A stretch of DNA of 38,738 nt, from assembly GCA_001628405.1 (NCBI GenBank), contig LURN01000028.1:1-38738 (forward strand), in the 5' to 3' direction. The stretch is from Candidatus Thioglobus sp. REDSEA-S12_B1. GTDB lineage: Bacteria > Pseudomonadota > Gammaproteobacteria > PS1 > Pseudothioglobaceae. The position numbers were made by a program, and so were the translations under genes. This document shows, in pieces, positions 24,990-35,627 of this stretch; the first letter of the stretch is position 1; every line of letters starts with the position of its first letter. The notes under the pieces were generated by a model. That model ran no database searches. It saw nothing but the letters and a program-made list of their open reading frames with translations, and was not told where the DNA came from.

Positions 24990-25458
24990 GTCTTTTGAAT
25001 GCTTTGTATTTATAGATGCCAATAATTAAGTAATAGCCTATCGATGCGCTGATTACTGAAGTAATTATTCCGCCAACCCAAAAAGCTAACGTTGCATTTC
25101 CAAAATTTTGCATTAGATAGGAGAATGTGAATTCGAACTCTGGATCCATCTCAATACCCATAATAGAGGCCCCTAATTTGTAGGTAAAGAAATAAAAAGG
25201 AACCATTGTAATAGGATTATTAATCCATACAACAAGGATTGAAAGTAGAATATTTGCTGAAAACAATACTGCAAAGATCGCGACTAATAAGGTATGCATT
25301 GGTAGAGGGATAAATGCAAAAAAAAGACCAATTGCAAATGCTCTAGAGATTGTTTTTTTGTTCCATTTCCAAATTTCAGGATTGGTTAAATGTTTGTTGA
25401 ACCAGCCAAGATTGATACTTTCTGGTTTAGGACTATATTTTTTTAGAGTGTCTTTCAT
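24973..25458 (-). CDS. DUF2062 membrane protein
   Basis: A 161-residue inner-membrane protein of the DUF2062 family, recognised by the block [25 protein letters not shown] followed by [17 protein letters not shown], with about three to four hydrophobic segments between residues 41 and 150 and basic ends. No biochemical role is known to me. Its ATG overlaps the dxs stop by one base (TAATG), implying translational coupling to the first MEP enzyme, and its 3' end overlaps ispG by 17 bp. The context ties it to isoprenoid genes, but a functional link is inference. Confidence 0.85.
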   Translation of the reverse strand: MKDTLKKYSPKPESINLGWFNKHLTNPEIWKWNKKTISRAFAIGLFFAFIPLPMHTLLVAIFAVLFSANILLSILVVWINNPITMVPFYFFTYKLGASIMGIEMDPEFEFTFSYLMQNFGNATLAFWVGGIITSVISASIGYYLIIGIYKYKAFKRLKHLK

Positions 25459-27263
25459 TAATTTCTTGAAGCCTGGATTATGTTCTCTGGAGTCAAGCCG
25501 TAAATTTCATAAAGTTCTGATTGTGAGCCGTGTTCTGTAACTTTGTCAGGAACACCTAATATGTGAAGATTCGTTTTAATATTGTTATTTTGAAGGACTT
25601 CATTAATGGCACTTCCCGCGCCACCCTTTAAAGTATTGTCCTCTATAGAAACGAGAGTTTTAGATTCATTTGCAATTTTAATAATTAGTTTCTCATCTAG
25701 GGGTTTTACAAACCTCATATCCACTACAGTAGCATTAATTTTTTCAGAAGCCTCAATTGCAATATCAAGCATGTTTCCAAAAGAGAAGATGGATATGTCT
25801 TTTCCAGTTCTTACTACACTTGCCTTTCCCATTTCAATTGAGGAGTCAGTTACAAAATCATCAACACTAGATTTTCCTCTTGGAAATCTTATACAAACTG
25901 GACCTTCAAATTGATTTGCAAAGTTGAGTGCTTTATACATCTCTAAAGATGAGCTTGGAGCTATGATGGTTATATTTGGTATACATCGCAAGAAACTCAA
26001 ATCAAAAATTCCTGCATGAGTTGCTCCATCAGCTCCCACAAGACCTGCTCTGTCGATAGCAAAAGTAACATTTAAATTCTGCAATGCAATGTCATGAATA
26101 AACTGATCATACCCTCTTTGTAAAAAGGTTGAGTATATTGCGACTATGGGTTTTAAGCCTTTGATTGCCATTCCTCCTGCAAGGGTTACTGCATGCTGCT
26201 CGGCTATAGCTACATCAACAAAACGGTCAGGAAATTGATTCGCAAAGTCAACCATTCCTGAGCCTTCAGACATTGCAGGGGTTATTCCAATAATCTTTTC
26301 ATCGTCCTTGGCAGAATTACAAAGCCAGTCTCCAAAAACACTACTATAGCTCGGTAAATTATTCTTCGAAGTAGAAGGAGGTGAGATGCCATGAAATTTA
26401 AGTGGATTTTCTTCAGCTGCTTCAACACCATGACCTTTTTTTGTAATGATGTGCAGAATTCTTGGCTTCTGAAGATTTTTAAGATTTTCTAGAGTTTTAA
26501 CTAGGATAGAAATATCGTGGCCATCAATTGGCCCAAAATAGTCAATACCTAATTCTTCAAAGAGAGTTCCAGGAAGAATCATTCCTTTCAAATGTTCTTC
26601 AGATCGTTTCGCAAATTTTTGAATTCGTGGCAGTCTTTCTAAAAATTCAAGTGATTTAGATTTCATGGTTGAGTATATCTTTCCAGAAATTAGTCTGGTT
26701 AGATATTTACTCAGTGCCCCTACATTCTTAGAGATCGACATATCATTGTCGTTAAGGATGATCAAAAGATTGGCATCAGTATCTCCAGCATGATTGAGTG
26801 CCTCAAAAGACATCCCGCCAGTTAGTGCGCCATCACCAATAACAGCAATTGAGGTGTCAGATTTATTATTCAGATTATTTGCAAATGCAATTCCTAAGGC
26901 GGCGCTTATTGAAGTCGATGAATGGCCTGCACCAAAGACATCATGCTCACTTTCGCTTCTTTTTGTAAAGCCAGATAGACCGTCTTTCTGACGAAGAGTT
27001 GACATCTTATCTTTTCTTCCTGTTAAGATTTTATGGGTATAAGCCTGGTGACCTACATCCCAAATAAAAGTATCATCTGGACTATCAAAAACATAGTGCA
27101 AAGCTAGGGTTAACTCAATTGTTCCAAGATTAGAGCTTAAGTGGCCTCCAGTCTTTTCAATGCTTTCAACTAAAAATACTTTAATATCTTCTGCAAGGGT
27201 ATTGAGTTCATCAATACTTAGGCTTTTAATGTCTTTAGAATTTTGAATTTGGTCTAATATCAT
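25458..27263 (-). CDS. dxs: 1-deoxy-D-xylulose-5-phosphate synthase
   Basis: Condenses pyruvate and glyceraldehyde 3-phosphate using thiamine diphosphate, the first step of the MEP pathway. The 601-residue protein (E. coli 620) has H41 in GGHLSSNLG, the thiamine diphosphate motif GDGALTGG to NDNDMSI (143-175), the middle-domain DRAGLVGADGATHAG block and RFPRG, and a transketolase C-terminal domain. It is followed by DUF2062 with a 1-bp overlap. I looked for a thiamine riboswitch in the 176-bp region upstream and saw none. Together with ispG and ispB it supports MEP-derived quinone side chains. Confidence 0.97.
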   Translation of the reverse strand: MILDQIQNSKDIKSLSIDELNTLAEDIKVFLVESIEKTGGHLSSNLGTIELTLALHYVFDSPDDTFIWDVGHQAYTHKILTGRKDKMSTLRQKDGLSGFTKRSESEHDVFGAGHSSTSISAALGIAFANNLNNKSDTSIAVIGDGALTGGMSFEALNHAGDTDANLLIILNDNDMSISKNVGALSKYLTRLISGKIYSTMKSKSLEFLERLPRIQKFAKRSEEHLKGMILPGTLFEELGIDYFGPIDGHDISILVKTLENLKNLQKPRILHIITKKGHGVEAAEENPLKFHGISPPSTSKNNLPSYSSVFGDWLCNSAKDDEKIIGITPAMSEGSGMVDFANQFPDRFVDVAIAEQHAVTLAGGMAIKGLKPIVAIYSTFLQRGYDQFIHDIALQNLNVTFAIDRAGLVGADGATHAGIFDLSFLRCIPNITIIAPSSSLEMYKALNFANQFEGPVCIRFPRGKSSVDDFVTDSSIEMGKASVVRTGKDISIFSFGNMLDIAIEASEKINATVVDMRFVKPLDEKLIIKIANESKTLVSIEDNTLKGGAGSAINEVLQNNNIKTNLHILGVPDKVTEHGSQSELYEIYGLTPENIIQASRN

Positions 27264-27307
27264 CTCAGAAGAATTATTAATAAAGCATGAAAAACAAGAA
27301 AGGAGGA

Positions 27308-27313
27308 ATTATA
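27308..27313 (-). promoter_or_regulatory. Candidate -10 element of dxs
   Basis: A perfect TATAAT reads on the minus strand at 27313-27308, about 45 bp upstream of the dxs ATG. No convincing -35 is seen at 16-18 bp spacing. Confidence 0.3.
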
Positions 27314-27386
27314 CACTTCTCAGCGCAATTTAAAGTGAAGCCCTCATGGAGTTTTAATGTTTATCAAAGGGTTAATTAAGCTTAAT

Positions 27387-27415
27387 TTCTCAGTTATGGT
27401 GAGTAAAATTATAAT
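27387..27415 (+). promoter_or_regulatory. Candidate promoter of trhO
   Basis: TTCTCA (27387-27392), 17 bp, then a perfect TATAAT (27410-27415). Initiation near 27422 leaves a leader of ~18 nt with no clear Shine-Dalgarno sequence before the ATG at 27440. Confidence 0.5.
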
Positions 27416-27439
27416 TTTTAAAGTCCTATATTCCAAAAT

Positions 27440-28372
27440 ATGCATACTATCTGTGCTTTATATAAGTTTACAAGACTTGATGATTTTGAGGCTATACAGA
27501 TTCCCTTAAAGTCATTTCTAAATTCTTTAGCTATCAGGGGTACACTTTTGTTGGCAAGAGAAGGAATCAATGGAACTATTTCTGGGAGTAAAGACAATAT
27601 TGAAAAAGTTCTTGACTATTTGCAGTCAGATGCCAGATTTCATGGCATTGATTTTAAATATTCATATAGTGAAAAAATCCCATTTAAGAGGCTAAAGGTT
27701 AAACTAAAAAAAGAAATAGTCACAATGGGCTTAAAAGAAATTGACCCAACACATTCAGTTGGTACCTATGTAAAGCCAAAAGATTGGAATGATTTAATCA
27801 ATGACCCCGACGTTGTATTAATTGATACTCGAAACAATTATGAATATGAAATCGGAAGTTTTAAAGGCGCAATCAATCCAAAAACTGAAACTTTTAGAGA
27901 GTTTCCAAATTTCACAAAAAACAATTTAGAGAAATACCGCAATAAGAAAATAGCAATGTTTTGCACTGGAGGTATTCGCTGCGAAAAATCTACTGCTTAC
28001 CTCAAGTCTGAGGGTTTTGAGAATGTGTTTCACCTTCAAGGAGGAATTCTTAAATATCTAGAAGAGATTGGTGAAGATGAGAGTTTATGGGAAGGCGAGT
28101 GTTTTGTTTTTGATGATAGAGTTGCAGTTAAACATAACCTTGAGCAGGGTAAATATGATCAATGTCATGCTTGCAGATTCCCCATTACTAAAGAAGATAC
28201 GTTGCATCCTCATTATGAAAAAGGTGCTTCATGCCCGAGATGTTTTGGAACTAAAAACGAAAATCAAATAGCCCGATATAGAGAAAGAGAAAAACAGGTT
28301 CAGTTGGCAAAAAAAAGAGGTCAAGAGCATATTGGAGATGATGCAATCAAAGTTATGAAAAAAAATAGATAA
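27440..28372 (+). CDS. trhO: tRNA uridine(34) hydroxylase TrhO (YceA), rhodanese-domain
   Basis: Catalyses oxygen-dependent 5-hydroxylation of wobble uridine in tRNA, leading to 5-methoxy- or carboxymethoxyuridine. The 310-residue protein has an N-terminal acylphosphatase-like domain ([10 protein letters not shown], 40-49), a central rhodanese domain with the active-site loop [11 protein letters not shown] (C175 and C181), and a C-terminal segment with paired cysteines C242-C245 and C265-C268 that could bind metal. All match the YceA family. The next gene, a SAM methyltransferase, starts 19 bp downstream. Confidence 0.95.
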   Translation: MHTICALYKFTRLDDFEAIQIPLKSFLNSLAIRGTLLLAREGINGTISGSKDNIEKVLDYLQSDARFHGIDFKYSYSEKIPFKRLKVKLKKEIVTMGLKEIDPTHSVGTYVKPKDWNDLINDPDVVLIDTRNNYEYEIGSFKGAINPKTETFREFPNFTKNNLEKYRNKKIAMFCTGGIRCEKSTAYLKSEGFENVFHLQGGILKYLEEIGEDESLWEGECFVFDDRVAVKHNLEQGKYDQCHACRFPITKEDTLHPHYEKGASCPRCFGTKNENQIARYREREKQVQLAKKRGQEHIGDDAIKVMKKNR

Positions 28373-28391
28373 TCTAAAAAAAGGTTCGTTA

Positions 28392-28982
28392 ATGTTTGAA
28401 AGAAAAGATATTTCAAGGCTTAAGAAGGACATTGTTCTAGATGTTGAATTATTGGGCTCTAAATTTAATTTGCATACTCGCTGGGGTGTTTTTAGTCCTC
28501 GTTCAATTGATGACGGCACTGTCCTTCTCATGAAATATATTAGCGCGGATGAGAACGATGTTTGTTTAGATTTGGGTTGTGGTTATGGGCCTATTGGTCT
28601 TGCCCTGGCAAGGCATTGCTCTAAGGGCCAAGTTCACATGGTGGATAAGGATTTTGTGGCCGTTGAGCTTGCAAATTACAATGCAAAAAATAATGGTATT
28701 ACTAATGCCAAAGCATACCTCTCAGATGCTTTTACCCATGTGCCAAATGAGATAAGGTTTGACCAAATCATTTCAAATATTCCAGCAAAAGTTGGACGTG
28801 AGCAGCTTTCAGTTATTCTTTATGATGCCTACGACGCTCTTGAAACTGGAGGAAAAATCACTGTTGTTACTATTAATGGTTTGAAAGATTTTATCAAGGC
28901 TAATTTTAAGTCCGTTTTTGGAAATTATAAAAAAATTAAACAGGGACAAAAGTATATAATTTCGCAAGCTGTAAAACAATAA
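28392..28982 (+). CDS. MTS-domain class I SAM-dependent methyltransferase (RsmC-like)
   Basis: A 196-residue enzyme with only the catalytic MTS domain. Motif I is DLGCGYGPIG (60-69), the acidic strand end is D85, and motif IV is SNIPAK (128-133) where N6-adenine and RsmC-type N2-guanine methyltransferases usually have NPPY/NPPF. The N-terminal GVFSPRSIDDGT segment is shared with RsmC (G1207 of 16S rRNA) and the YbxB group. RsmC has an additional inactive N-terminal domain that is missing here. It lies right behind trhO, so RNA is a plausible substrate, but the target is unknown. Confidence 0.82.
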   Translation: MFERKDISRLKKDIVLDVELLGSKFNLHTRWGVFSPRSIDDGTVLLMKYISADENDVCLDLGCGYGPIGLALARHCSKGQVHMVDKDFVAVELANYNAKNNGITNAKAYLSDAFTHVPNEIRFDQIISNIPAKVGREQLSVILYDAYDALETGGKITVVTINGLKDFIKANFKSVFGNYKKIKQGQKYIISQAVKQ

Positions 28983-29052
28983 TTCCTTAATTGACTCTTT
29001 ACAGTGATTTAAATTCTAGATTAAAATAGCAGTTAAAAAATGGAGTAATAAA

Positions 29053-29379
29053 TTGGAAGTATTAGAAAAAATTCAAAAACAAGTCGACAGTGCTGCAATT
29101 GTCATTTATATGAAAGGAACCCCACAATTTCCCCAATGTGGCTTCTCTGCTCGAGCAGCTCAAACGCTTGCTTCTACTGGAGTTGAGTTTGCTTATGTAA
29201 ATGTTTTTGAAGACCAGGAAGTTTTTCAAAGTCTCCCTGACTTTGCGGATTGGCCTACCTTTCCACAGATATATTTCAATTCAGAACTCGTTGGTGGGGG
29301 AGATATTATCGTTGAAATGGCTGAGCAAGACACTCTAAAGGACGCCATGCAAGAAGCTGTAGAAAAGTTTAATAGCTAA
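29053..29379 (+). CDS. grxD: Monothiol glutaredoxin GrxD (Grx4, CGFS type)
   Basis: Carries and delivers [2Fe-2S] clusters and partners with BolA-type proteins. The 108-residue protein has the CGFS motif with C29, K21 of the MKGTP glutathione site, the WPTFPQIY cis-proline loop and GGGDI near residues 76-80. The start is TTG at 29053: GGAG lies at 29042-29045, 7 nt upstream, and MEVLEKIQKQ aligns with the E. coli Grx4 N-terminus, while no ATG fits. It converges with the YgjP-type gene 4 bp away. Fe-S clients in the window include DinG, IspG, LeuC, NadA and RlmN. Confidence 0.95.
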   Translation: MEVLEKIQKQVDSAAIVIYMKGTPQFPQCGFSARAAQTLASTGVEFAYVNVFEDQEVFQSLPDFADWPTFPQIYFNSELVGGGDIIVEMAEQDTLKDAMQEAVEKFNS

Positions 29380-29383
29380 ATAT

Positions 29384-30043
29384 CTACACTCTTCTCAGCC
29401 TATATCCGTTCAATTTCAACCATTGTTTCTGCTCTTTGTAGTCAGGCATAATTGATTCGACCGATTTCCAGAAGTTAGCAGAATGATTTCTATGAATTGT
29501 GTGAACTAATTCATGGACAATAACGTAATCAATGACGCTCATAGGGGCCATTACCAAAAGGTAATTTAGGTTGATATTGTTTTTTGAAGAGCATGATCCC
29601 CACATTGTTTTTTGACATTTAATTCTGATTTGATTAATTTTCAAATTATGCTTATTGCAAAAATAAGCCACTCTAGGGATTGCTATTTCTCTGAATTTTT
29701 GTTTATACCATTTTCTTATGGCCAATGAGAGAGATTCTGAATCAATCAAATTAGCAATAAATTCCTCACCATTGAAGGTTATCTCATTCGACTCACTTTG
29801 TTTTATGATGATTGGAAAAAGTGAGCCTAAATATAAAAGTCTATTACTATTGATAGCAGCATTCTTTAATTGATCTTCAATTAATTTTGTTTTGTTTAGA
29901 ATCCACTTTTCTTTTTCGTTAATAAAATCTTGAATCTTTTCGATAGAGAGTCTTTTAGGCGCTCGAACAACCAGCTCTGCATTTTCGTTAATAGTTAAGC
30001 TGAGTGTTTTTCTCTTACTTCTTATTATCTTGCTTGGCGTCAT
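29384..30043 (-). CDS. YgjP-type (M48/SprT-like) zinc metallopeptidase
   Basis: A 219-residue protein with the zinc-binding helix HELVH (177-181) and a downstream histidine in HRNHSANFW (H187) as third ligand. The preceding MWGSCSSKNNINLNYLLVMAP block (147-167) is the hallmark of the YgjP-like/DUF45 family. No signal peptide. Substrates are not established; family members are often found next to nucleotide-related genes. It is last in the minus-strand operon, 12 bp after purL. The N-terminal half (1-110) is a beta-rich domain common to the family. Confidence 0.85.
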   Translation of the reverse strand: MTPSKIIRSKRKTLSLTINENAELVVRAPKRLSIEKIQDFINEKEKWILNKTKLIEDQLKNAAINSNRLLYLGSLFPIIIKQSESNEITFNGEEFIANLIDSESLSLAIRKWYKQKFREIAIPRVAYFCNKHNLKINQIRIKCQKTMWGSCSSKNNINLNYLLVMAPMSVIDYVIVHELVHTIHRNHSANFWKSVESIMPDYKEQKQWLKLNGYRLRRV

Positions 30044-30055
30044 AAGAAAATATAA

Positions 30056-33000
30056 TTACTTCATCCATTCTCTTGCATTTTCAAACATTCTCATCCAGGG
30101 TGAGCGCTCTTCCCATTCATTTGGATGCCAAGAGTTCTGAACTGCTCTAAATACCCTCTCAGGATGAGGCATCATGATGGTAATCCTACCTGTGTCATCA
30201 CAAATTGCTGCAGCTGCATTTTGAGAGCCATTAGGGTTGTGAGGATAGGTTTGAGATGGTATTCCAGAGTGATCAACATATTGCATCGATATGTTTTTAA
30301 GAGGTAAACTTGACTCAAAGGTTGCTTTTCCCTCGCCATGAGCAATGGCAATTGGCATGATTGAGTCTTCCATGCCCTCAAAAAGTATCGATTTTGTTCG
30401 ATTAATCCTAACTCCAGTAAATCTGGCTTCAAACTGTTCAGAAGTATTTCTTTCAAATGATGGCCAATCCTCAGTTCCAGGAATAATTTCTCGAAGATTT
30501 GAAATCATTTGACAGCCATTACAAACGCCTAAGGTGAAGCTGTCAGACCTTGAAAAATAATCAGAAAATTCATCTCTAGCCCTGTGATTTAATAAGATTG
30601 AGTTTGCCCATCCTCTTCCAGCTCCAAGAACATCACCGTAGGAGAAACCCCCGCAAGCAGCTAAACCTTTGAAATTTGATAAAGAGATTTCTCCAGACAG
30701 AATTTGACTCATATGGACATCAGTTGCCTCGAAACCCGCTTTTGAAAATGCTGCTGCCATTTCAATATGGCCATTAATGCCTTGCTCTCTTAGTATTGCA
30801 ATTTTCGGTCTAACTCTTTGATTGAGATAGGGCGCACTGATGATTTCATTGATATTAAAACTTGGTAAGACTTTAAGACCCTTTGAATTTTTAGATATTT
30901 CTAAATTTTCAGACTCAGCACATTCTGGATTGTCTCTAAGTTTTGAAATTTGGTAAGAGGTTGAAGACCATAGCTGCTGAAGATTGCTTCTCTTGCTTTG
31001 AAAAACTTTTTTATCCTCATGGCAGATTACAATTTCGTCACTAGCATTAATCTTAGCAATTGATTTTGTATGATCTTTGAGTCCAATTTTAGAAAGCTCA
31101 CCTAGAACAGTTTTTCTATTTTTATCATTGACTTGAATAATACAGCCAAGCTCCTCATTAAATAAATCAGTAATGATATCTGAGACAATTATATCTAGGC
31201 CACACTGAGAGGCGAATGCCATCTCTACTAGGGAGATAAATGCTCCTCCATCAGACCTGTCATGGTAAGCGCTAACCATGCCTCTCTTGTTTAAGGAGTT
31301 CATTACTGAGAAGAATTTAGCAAACATAGATGGATCATCAAGATCAGGAGCGATATTGCCAACTTGATTAAAAACTTGTGCTAGGGATGATCCCCCCATC
31401 CTATTTTTTCCAAGCCCAAGATCTACTAGAAATAACTCAGAATTAATATCAGTATTCAGTAAAGGCGTCATTTGTAACCTTGCATCAGGCGTTTTTGAGA
31501 AGGCACTGATAATCAGTGATAAAGGTGCGGTTACAGATTTATCAATATCATTCTCTTTCCAAGAGCTTTTCATGGACATAGAGTCTTTTCCAACCGGGAT
31601 GGCAATGCCAAGTTGAGGACAAAGTTCCATTCCAATTGATTTGACTGCTTCATAAAGTTTTGCATCTTCTCCAGGATGACCACTTGCACACATCCAGTTT
31701 GCTGATAGTTTGATGTGACCAATATCTTCAATATAAGAACTGAGCATATTCGTTAAAGCTTCGCCAACGCTCATTCTTGCTGCTGCTGCTGCATTAATCA
31801 GTGATATCGGGGTTTTTTCACCAATAGACATAGCTTCACCTTGGTAGCCATCATAATCTGAAAGAGAGATGGCGCAGTCTGCAACCGGTACTTGCCATGG
31901 ACCAATCATTTGATCTCTAGCAATAAGTCCAGTAACCGTCCTATCTGCAATTGTGATTAAGAAATTTTTACTCGCTATAGTTGGAAGATTGAGTAGACGG
32001 TTGATTGCATCTGAAAGTTCAATATTAACTGAATTAAAATGATTTTCAATAATAGGTAATGACTTGACATCCTTATGAATTTTAGGAGATGAGCCAAATA
32101 AAAGTGACATTTCAAGGTCGATTGGTTTATTGTTGAAATGAGAGTCTTCCAATAATAAATGTCTATCTTCTGTTGCACTTCCTAAAACAGCATAAGGCGC
32201 TCTCTCTTTCCTGCAAATCTCATCAAAAAGTGGAATGCTTGCCTCTTTAATTGCTATGACATATCTCTCTTGTGATTCATTGCACCATATTTCAAGTGGA
32301 GACATTTTAAGTTCATCATTTGGAATTGATCTTAATTGGAGCTTAGCACCTTTTTTTGAGTCATTGACGAGCTCAGGAATTCCATTTGAAAGTCCTCCAG
32401 CACCAATATCGTGAATTGAGACAATTGGGTTATTCTTACCTAAATTCGTGCAGGCACTAATGACTTCTTGAGCGCGTCTTTGCATTTCTGGATTGGCTCT
32501 TTGGACAGATGCAAAATCAAGGCTTTCGTTTTGATCACCACTTCCGATGCTTGATGCTGCCCCTCCACCTAGTCCAATCAGCATTGCTGGACCTCCTAAA
32601 ACGATTATTTTATCGCCATCAGAAATCAAACCTTTTTCAACATGATTATTTTGAATGTTTCCTATGCCGCCAGCTAACATAATTGGCTTGTGATAACCTC
32701 TCACATCATCATTCTTTGTCTTTTGTTCATATGTTCTAAAATAGCCACATGTATTAGGTCTTCCAAATTCATTATTGAATGATGCCGCACCAATTGGTCC
32801 ATCAATCATGATTTCTAATGCGGAAGCAATCTGGCTAGGTTTGCCATAATCAATTTCCCATGGCTGAATTGAATTTGGCAATTTCAAATTTGATACCGAG
32901 AAGCCGCATAAACCCGCTTTGGGTTTGGAGCCTCTCCCAGTGGCACCTTCATCTCTAATTTCGCCTCCAGAGCCTGTAGCTGCTCCAGGATCAGGTGCTA

Positions 33001-33895
33001 TAGCCGTAGGATGATTATGGGTTTCTACCTTCATAAGCACGGCTTTCTCAGCAACTCTGGTTTGATAAATACCTTCTTCATTTGTCTCAAAGTAGTTTGA
33101 ATCATAACCATTCATAACTGCAGAGTTATCGCTGTAGACAGACAAAAGTCCTTCAGGGTTCTGCTTGTAGGTATTTTTAATCATTCCAAAAAGAGAGATA
33201 GCTTGCTCTTCTGAATCTATAGTCCAATCTGCATTAAATATTTTATGTCTACAGTGCTCTGAGTTTGCTTGAGCAAACATCATGAGTTCGACATCTCTTG
33301 GATTTCTTTCTAAAGCAATAAAACTCTCAAACAAATAATTAATTTCACTCTCACTCAATGCAAGTCCAAGTTCATTATTGGCATCAGTAATAGCTGATTT
33401 ACCAAAAGTAAGAATATCTATGCTATTAAATTCACTTGGCTTAAATTCACTGAATAATAAATCTGAGTCATTGATTTCCTTAAGGTGAGATTCTGTCATC
33501 TTATCCATGACAAGCTCCAAGATAATGATTAATTCTTGGGCATTAATTTTTCGATCAAAATGATAATTGATTCCTCTCTCTACTCTTGAAATTACTGATA
33601 AGCCGCACAGCTTACAAATATCTGATGCCTTAGAAGACCATGGAGAAATGGTTCCAATTCGAGGTGAAATTGTCACACTATATTGAGAATTTTTTAAATC
33701 AATTTCTGGTGCGTAATTTAAAAGTTTATCCAGAGTTTTTTTGTTGGATGTGCTTAAATCTTTATTCGAGTCAATAAAGTGAATATACTCAGCCCCAATT
33801 AGGTTTAGATTTGGGATTAAAGCCTCTAGTTTTTCATTGAGAGCGTTGACTTTAAATTTTCTAAGCGCCTGGATTCCTGAGTGAAATGAAATCAT
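30056..33895 (-). CDS. purL: Phosphoribosylformylglycinamidine synthase PurL (large, fused form)
   Basis: Fourth step of purine synthesis: converts FGAR to FGAM using glutamine and ATP. At 1279 aa it is the long, single-chain proteobacterial form (E. coli 1295), with an N-terminal PurS-like domain, two AIRS-like synthetase halves ([31 protein letters not shown] near 300, and the second half with [13 protein letters not shown]), and a C-terminal class I glutaminase with nucleophile C1125 in LGVCNGCQM and the histidine in IAHGEGK. Its start overlaps the yebC stop by 4 bp. No other pur genes are in the window. Confidence 0.97.
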   Translation of the reverse strand: MISFHSGIQALRKFKVNALNEKLEALIPNLNLIGAEYIHFIDSNKDLSTSNKKTLDKLLNYAPEIDLKNSQYSVTISPRIGTISPWSSKASDICKLCGLSVISRVERGINYHFDRKINAQELIIILELVMDKMTESHLKEINDSDLLFSEFKPSEFNSIDILTFGKSAITDANNELGLALSESEINYLFESFIALERNPRDVELMMFAQANSEHCRHKIFNADWTIDSEEQAISLFGMIKNTYKQNPEGLLSVYSDNSAVMNGYDSNYFETNEEGIYQTRVAEKAVLMKVETHNHPTAIAPDPGAATGSGGEIRDEGATGRGSKPKAGLCGFSVSNLKLPNSIQPWEIDYGKPSQIASALEIMIDGPIGAASFNNEFGRPNTCGYFRTYEQKTKNDDVRGYHKPIMLAGGIGNIQNNHVEKGLISDGDKIIVLGGPAMLIGLGGGAASSIGSGDQNESLDFASVQRANPEMQRRAQEVISACTNLGKNNPIVSIHDIGAGGLSNGIPELVNDSKKGAKLQLRSIPNDELKMSPLEIWCNESQERYVIAIKEASIPLFDEICRKERAPYAVLGSATEDRHLLLEDSHFNNKPIDLEMSLLFGSSPKIHKDVKSLPIIENHFNSVNIELSDAINRLLNLPTIASKNFLITIADRTVTGLIARDQMIGPWQVPVADCAISLSDYDGYQGEAMSIGEKTPISLINAAAAARMSVGEALTNMLSSYIEDIGHIKLSANWMCASGHPGEDAKLYEAVKSIGMELCPQLGIAIPVGKDSMSMKSSWKENDIDKSVTAPLSLIISAFSKTPDARLQMTPLLNTDINSELFLVDLGLGKNRMGGSSLAQVFNQVGNIAPDLDDPSMFAKFFSVMNSLNKRGMVSAYHDRSDGGAFISLVEMAFASQCGLDIIVSDIITDLFNEELGCIIQVNDKNRKTVLGELSKIGLKDHTKSIAKINASDEIVICHEDKKVFQSKRSNLQQLWSSTSYQISKLRDNPECAESENLEISKNSKGLKVLPSFNINEIISAPYLNQRVRPKIAILREQGINGHIEMAAAFSKAGFEATDVHMSQILSGEISLSNFKGLAACGGFSYGDVLGAGRGWANSILLNHRARDEFSDYFSRSDSFTLGVCNGCQMISNLREIIPGTEDWPSFERNTSEQFEARFTGVRINRTKSILFEGMEDSIMPIAIAHGEGKATFESSLPLKNISMQYVDHSGIPSQTYPHNPNGSQNAAAAICDDTGRITIMMPHPERVFRAVQNSWHPNEWEERSPWMRMFENAREWMK

Positions 33896-34632
33896 AGCTC
33901 AGACAAGATCTCATCTGAAATATCAGCGTTATGATAAACGTCTTGCGTATCATCAAGATCTTCAAGTCTTTCTATAAGCTTCATAAATTTTTGTGCATCT
34001 TCCAAGTTAAGCTCAACTCTATTTGCTGGTTCCATAGTTATCTCTGAATGGTCTGGAGTTAAATCATTAGCTAGTAGAGCATCTTTAACTGTGAAAAAAT
34101 TCTCAGGTGAAGTAATTACATCAATCGAGTCGTCATCATTGACAACAATATCATCAGCACCAGATTCAATTGCTATTTCCATAATAGTGTCTTCATCTCC
34201 AGATGAGAAGCTAATAAAGCCTTGTTTGGAAAACATGTAGGAGACTGAGCCATCTGTTCCAAGGTTCCCCCCGTGCTTTGAAAATGCATGCCTGACATCA
34301 GATACGGTGCGATTTTTATTATCTGTAAGACAATCAACCATTATGGCAGTACCACCAAGACCATAACCCTCATAGCGGATCTCCTCGTAATTTTCGCCTT
34401 CAAGGTCACCAGAGCCCCTTTTGACTGCGTTGTCGATAGTATCTCTCTTCATATTAGCCGCCAAAGCTTTATCAATTACGGCTCTCAGAGAGGGATTATT
34501 TTCAATAACGCCGCCACCCATTTTTGCAGCAACTACAATTTCTTTAATCAGCTTTGTGAAAATTTTCCCGCGTTTGGCATCTTGCGCACCTTTTCTGTGC
34601 TGGATGTTATGCCATTTACTGTGACCTGCCAT
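33892..34632 (-). CDS. yebC: YebC/PmpR-family protein
   Basis: A 246-residue TACO1/YebC family protein starting [23 protein letters not shown]. The family was long described as a transcriptional regulator, and more recent work links members to relief of ribosome stalling at proline-rich sequences. The block [33 protein letters not shown] is fully typical and length is normal. It lies between nadA (26 bp) and purL (4-bp overlap). In related bacteria yebC directly precedes ruvC, but ruvC is 33 kb away on the other strand here. Confidence 0.96.
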   Translation of the reverse strand: MAGHSKWHNIQHRKGAQDAKRGKIFTKLIKEIVVAAKMGGGVIENNPSLRAVIDKALAANMKRDTIDNAVKRGSGDLEGENYEEIRYEGYGLGGTAIMVDCLTDNKNRTVSDVRHAFSKHGGNLGTDGSVSYMFSKQGFISFSSGDEDTIMEIAIESGADDIVVNDDDSIDVITSPENFFTVKDALLANDLTPDHSEITMEPANRVELNLEDAQKFMKLIERLEDLDDTQDVYHNADISDEILSEL

Positions 34633-34658
34633 TTTTTATTACTATCTCCAATAAAATG

Positions 34659-35627
34659 TTATTTTGTAAAATCTAGTAAACGTTGAATAGAATGTTTTGC
34701 ATTGTCTATTACATTAGAATCGATAAGAATTTCGTTTTGACCAGTATTTAACGTTTCAAGACATTTTTCTAGGCTATTCATCGCCATCCAATTGCAGTGT
34801 GCGCACGACTCGCAGTCTGCACCCTCGCCCATAGTAGGAGCTTCGAGTAATTTTTTATGAGGAGCAACCTCCTTCATTTTGTGAAAAATACCGTTATCAG
34901 TTGCCACTATGAAGGTTGTTTCTGGTCTTGAAGATACAGCATTAATCAATTGAGTTGTAGAACCTACGACGTCAGCAAGAGCAATAACCTCTTTAGGTGA
35001 TTCAGGATGAACCAATATTCCAGCTTCAGGATGCATTTTCATTAGTCTTTTAAGGCCTTCAGCTTTGAACTCTTCATGAACGATACATGCTCCATCCCAA
35101 ATCAACATCTCTACACCAGTCATTGACTGAACATAATGACCAAGATGTTTATCAGGTGCCCAGAGGACTTTTTTTCCTTCGTTATGCAATTTCTGAACTA
35201 CTTTTAGTGCACTTCCTGATGTTACAACCCAATCTGCCCTTGCCTTAACTTCTGCAGAGGTATTAGCATAGACAACGACCTCGTGATCAGGATTTTGATC
35301 ACAAAACTCGGAAAATTCATCAATTGGGCAGGATAAGTCAAGAGAGCATGTAGCATTCTCATCCAAAACCAAAACTCTTTTCTCTGGAGATAAAATTTTA
35401 GCAGTCTCACCCATAAACTTCACGCCAGCAACAATAATAGTTTCAGCATCACTATTTTGACCAAACCTAGCCATCTCAAGAGAGTCTGAGACTATACCAC
35501 CAGTTTCCTCAGCTAAAGTTTGAAGGTCACCACTTACGTAATAGTGGGCGACCAGAGTAGCATTATTTTTCTTAAGTGCTTCCTTAATTGAATCTTCAAT
35601 AGATTGATCTATAACTATGTTTTGCAT
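34659..35627 (-). CDS. nadA: Quinolinate synthase NadA
   Basis: Condenses iminoaspartate and dihydroxyacetone phosphate to quinolinate for NAD synthesis, using an oxygen-sensitive [4Fe-4S] cluster. The 322-residue protein has [27 protein letters not shown] near the N-terminus, and three cysteines at positions matching the E. coli cluster ligands: C94 ([11 protein letters not shown]), C181 (WDGACIVHE) and C278 ([13 protein letters not shown]). Its ATG overlaps the aspS stop by one base (TAATG). nadB and nadC are not in the window. Confidence 0.96.
   Translation of the reverse strand: MQNIVIDQSIEDSIKEALKKNNATLVAHYYVSGDLQTLAEETGGIVSDSLEMARFGQNSDAETIIVAGVKFMGETAKILSPEKRVLVLDENATCSLDLSCPIDEFSEFCDQNPDHEVVVYANTSAEVKARADWVVTSGSALKVVQKLHNEGKKVLWAPDKHLGHYVQSMTGVEMLIWDGACIVHEEFKAEGLKRLMKMHPEAGILVHPESPKEVIALADVVGSTTQLINAVSSRPETTFIVATDNGIFHKMKEVAPHKKLLEAPTMGEGADCESCAHCNWMAMNSLEKCLETLNTGQNEILIDSNVIDNAKHSIQRLLDFTK

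Noticed and set aside
27264..27439. Possible thiamine riboswitch upstream of dxs
   Set aside because: No CTGAGA or conserved thiamine-element core is present on either strand; the region is explained by two divergent promoters.
34288..34686. 132-codon plus-strand ORF opposite yebC
   Set aside because: It is antisense to a highly conserved gene and shows no family features.
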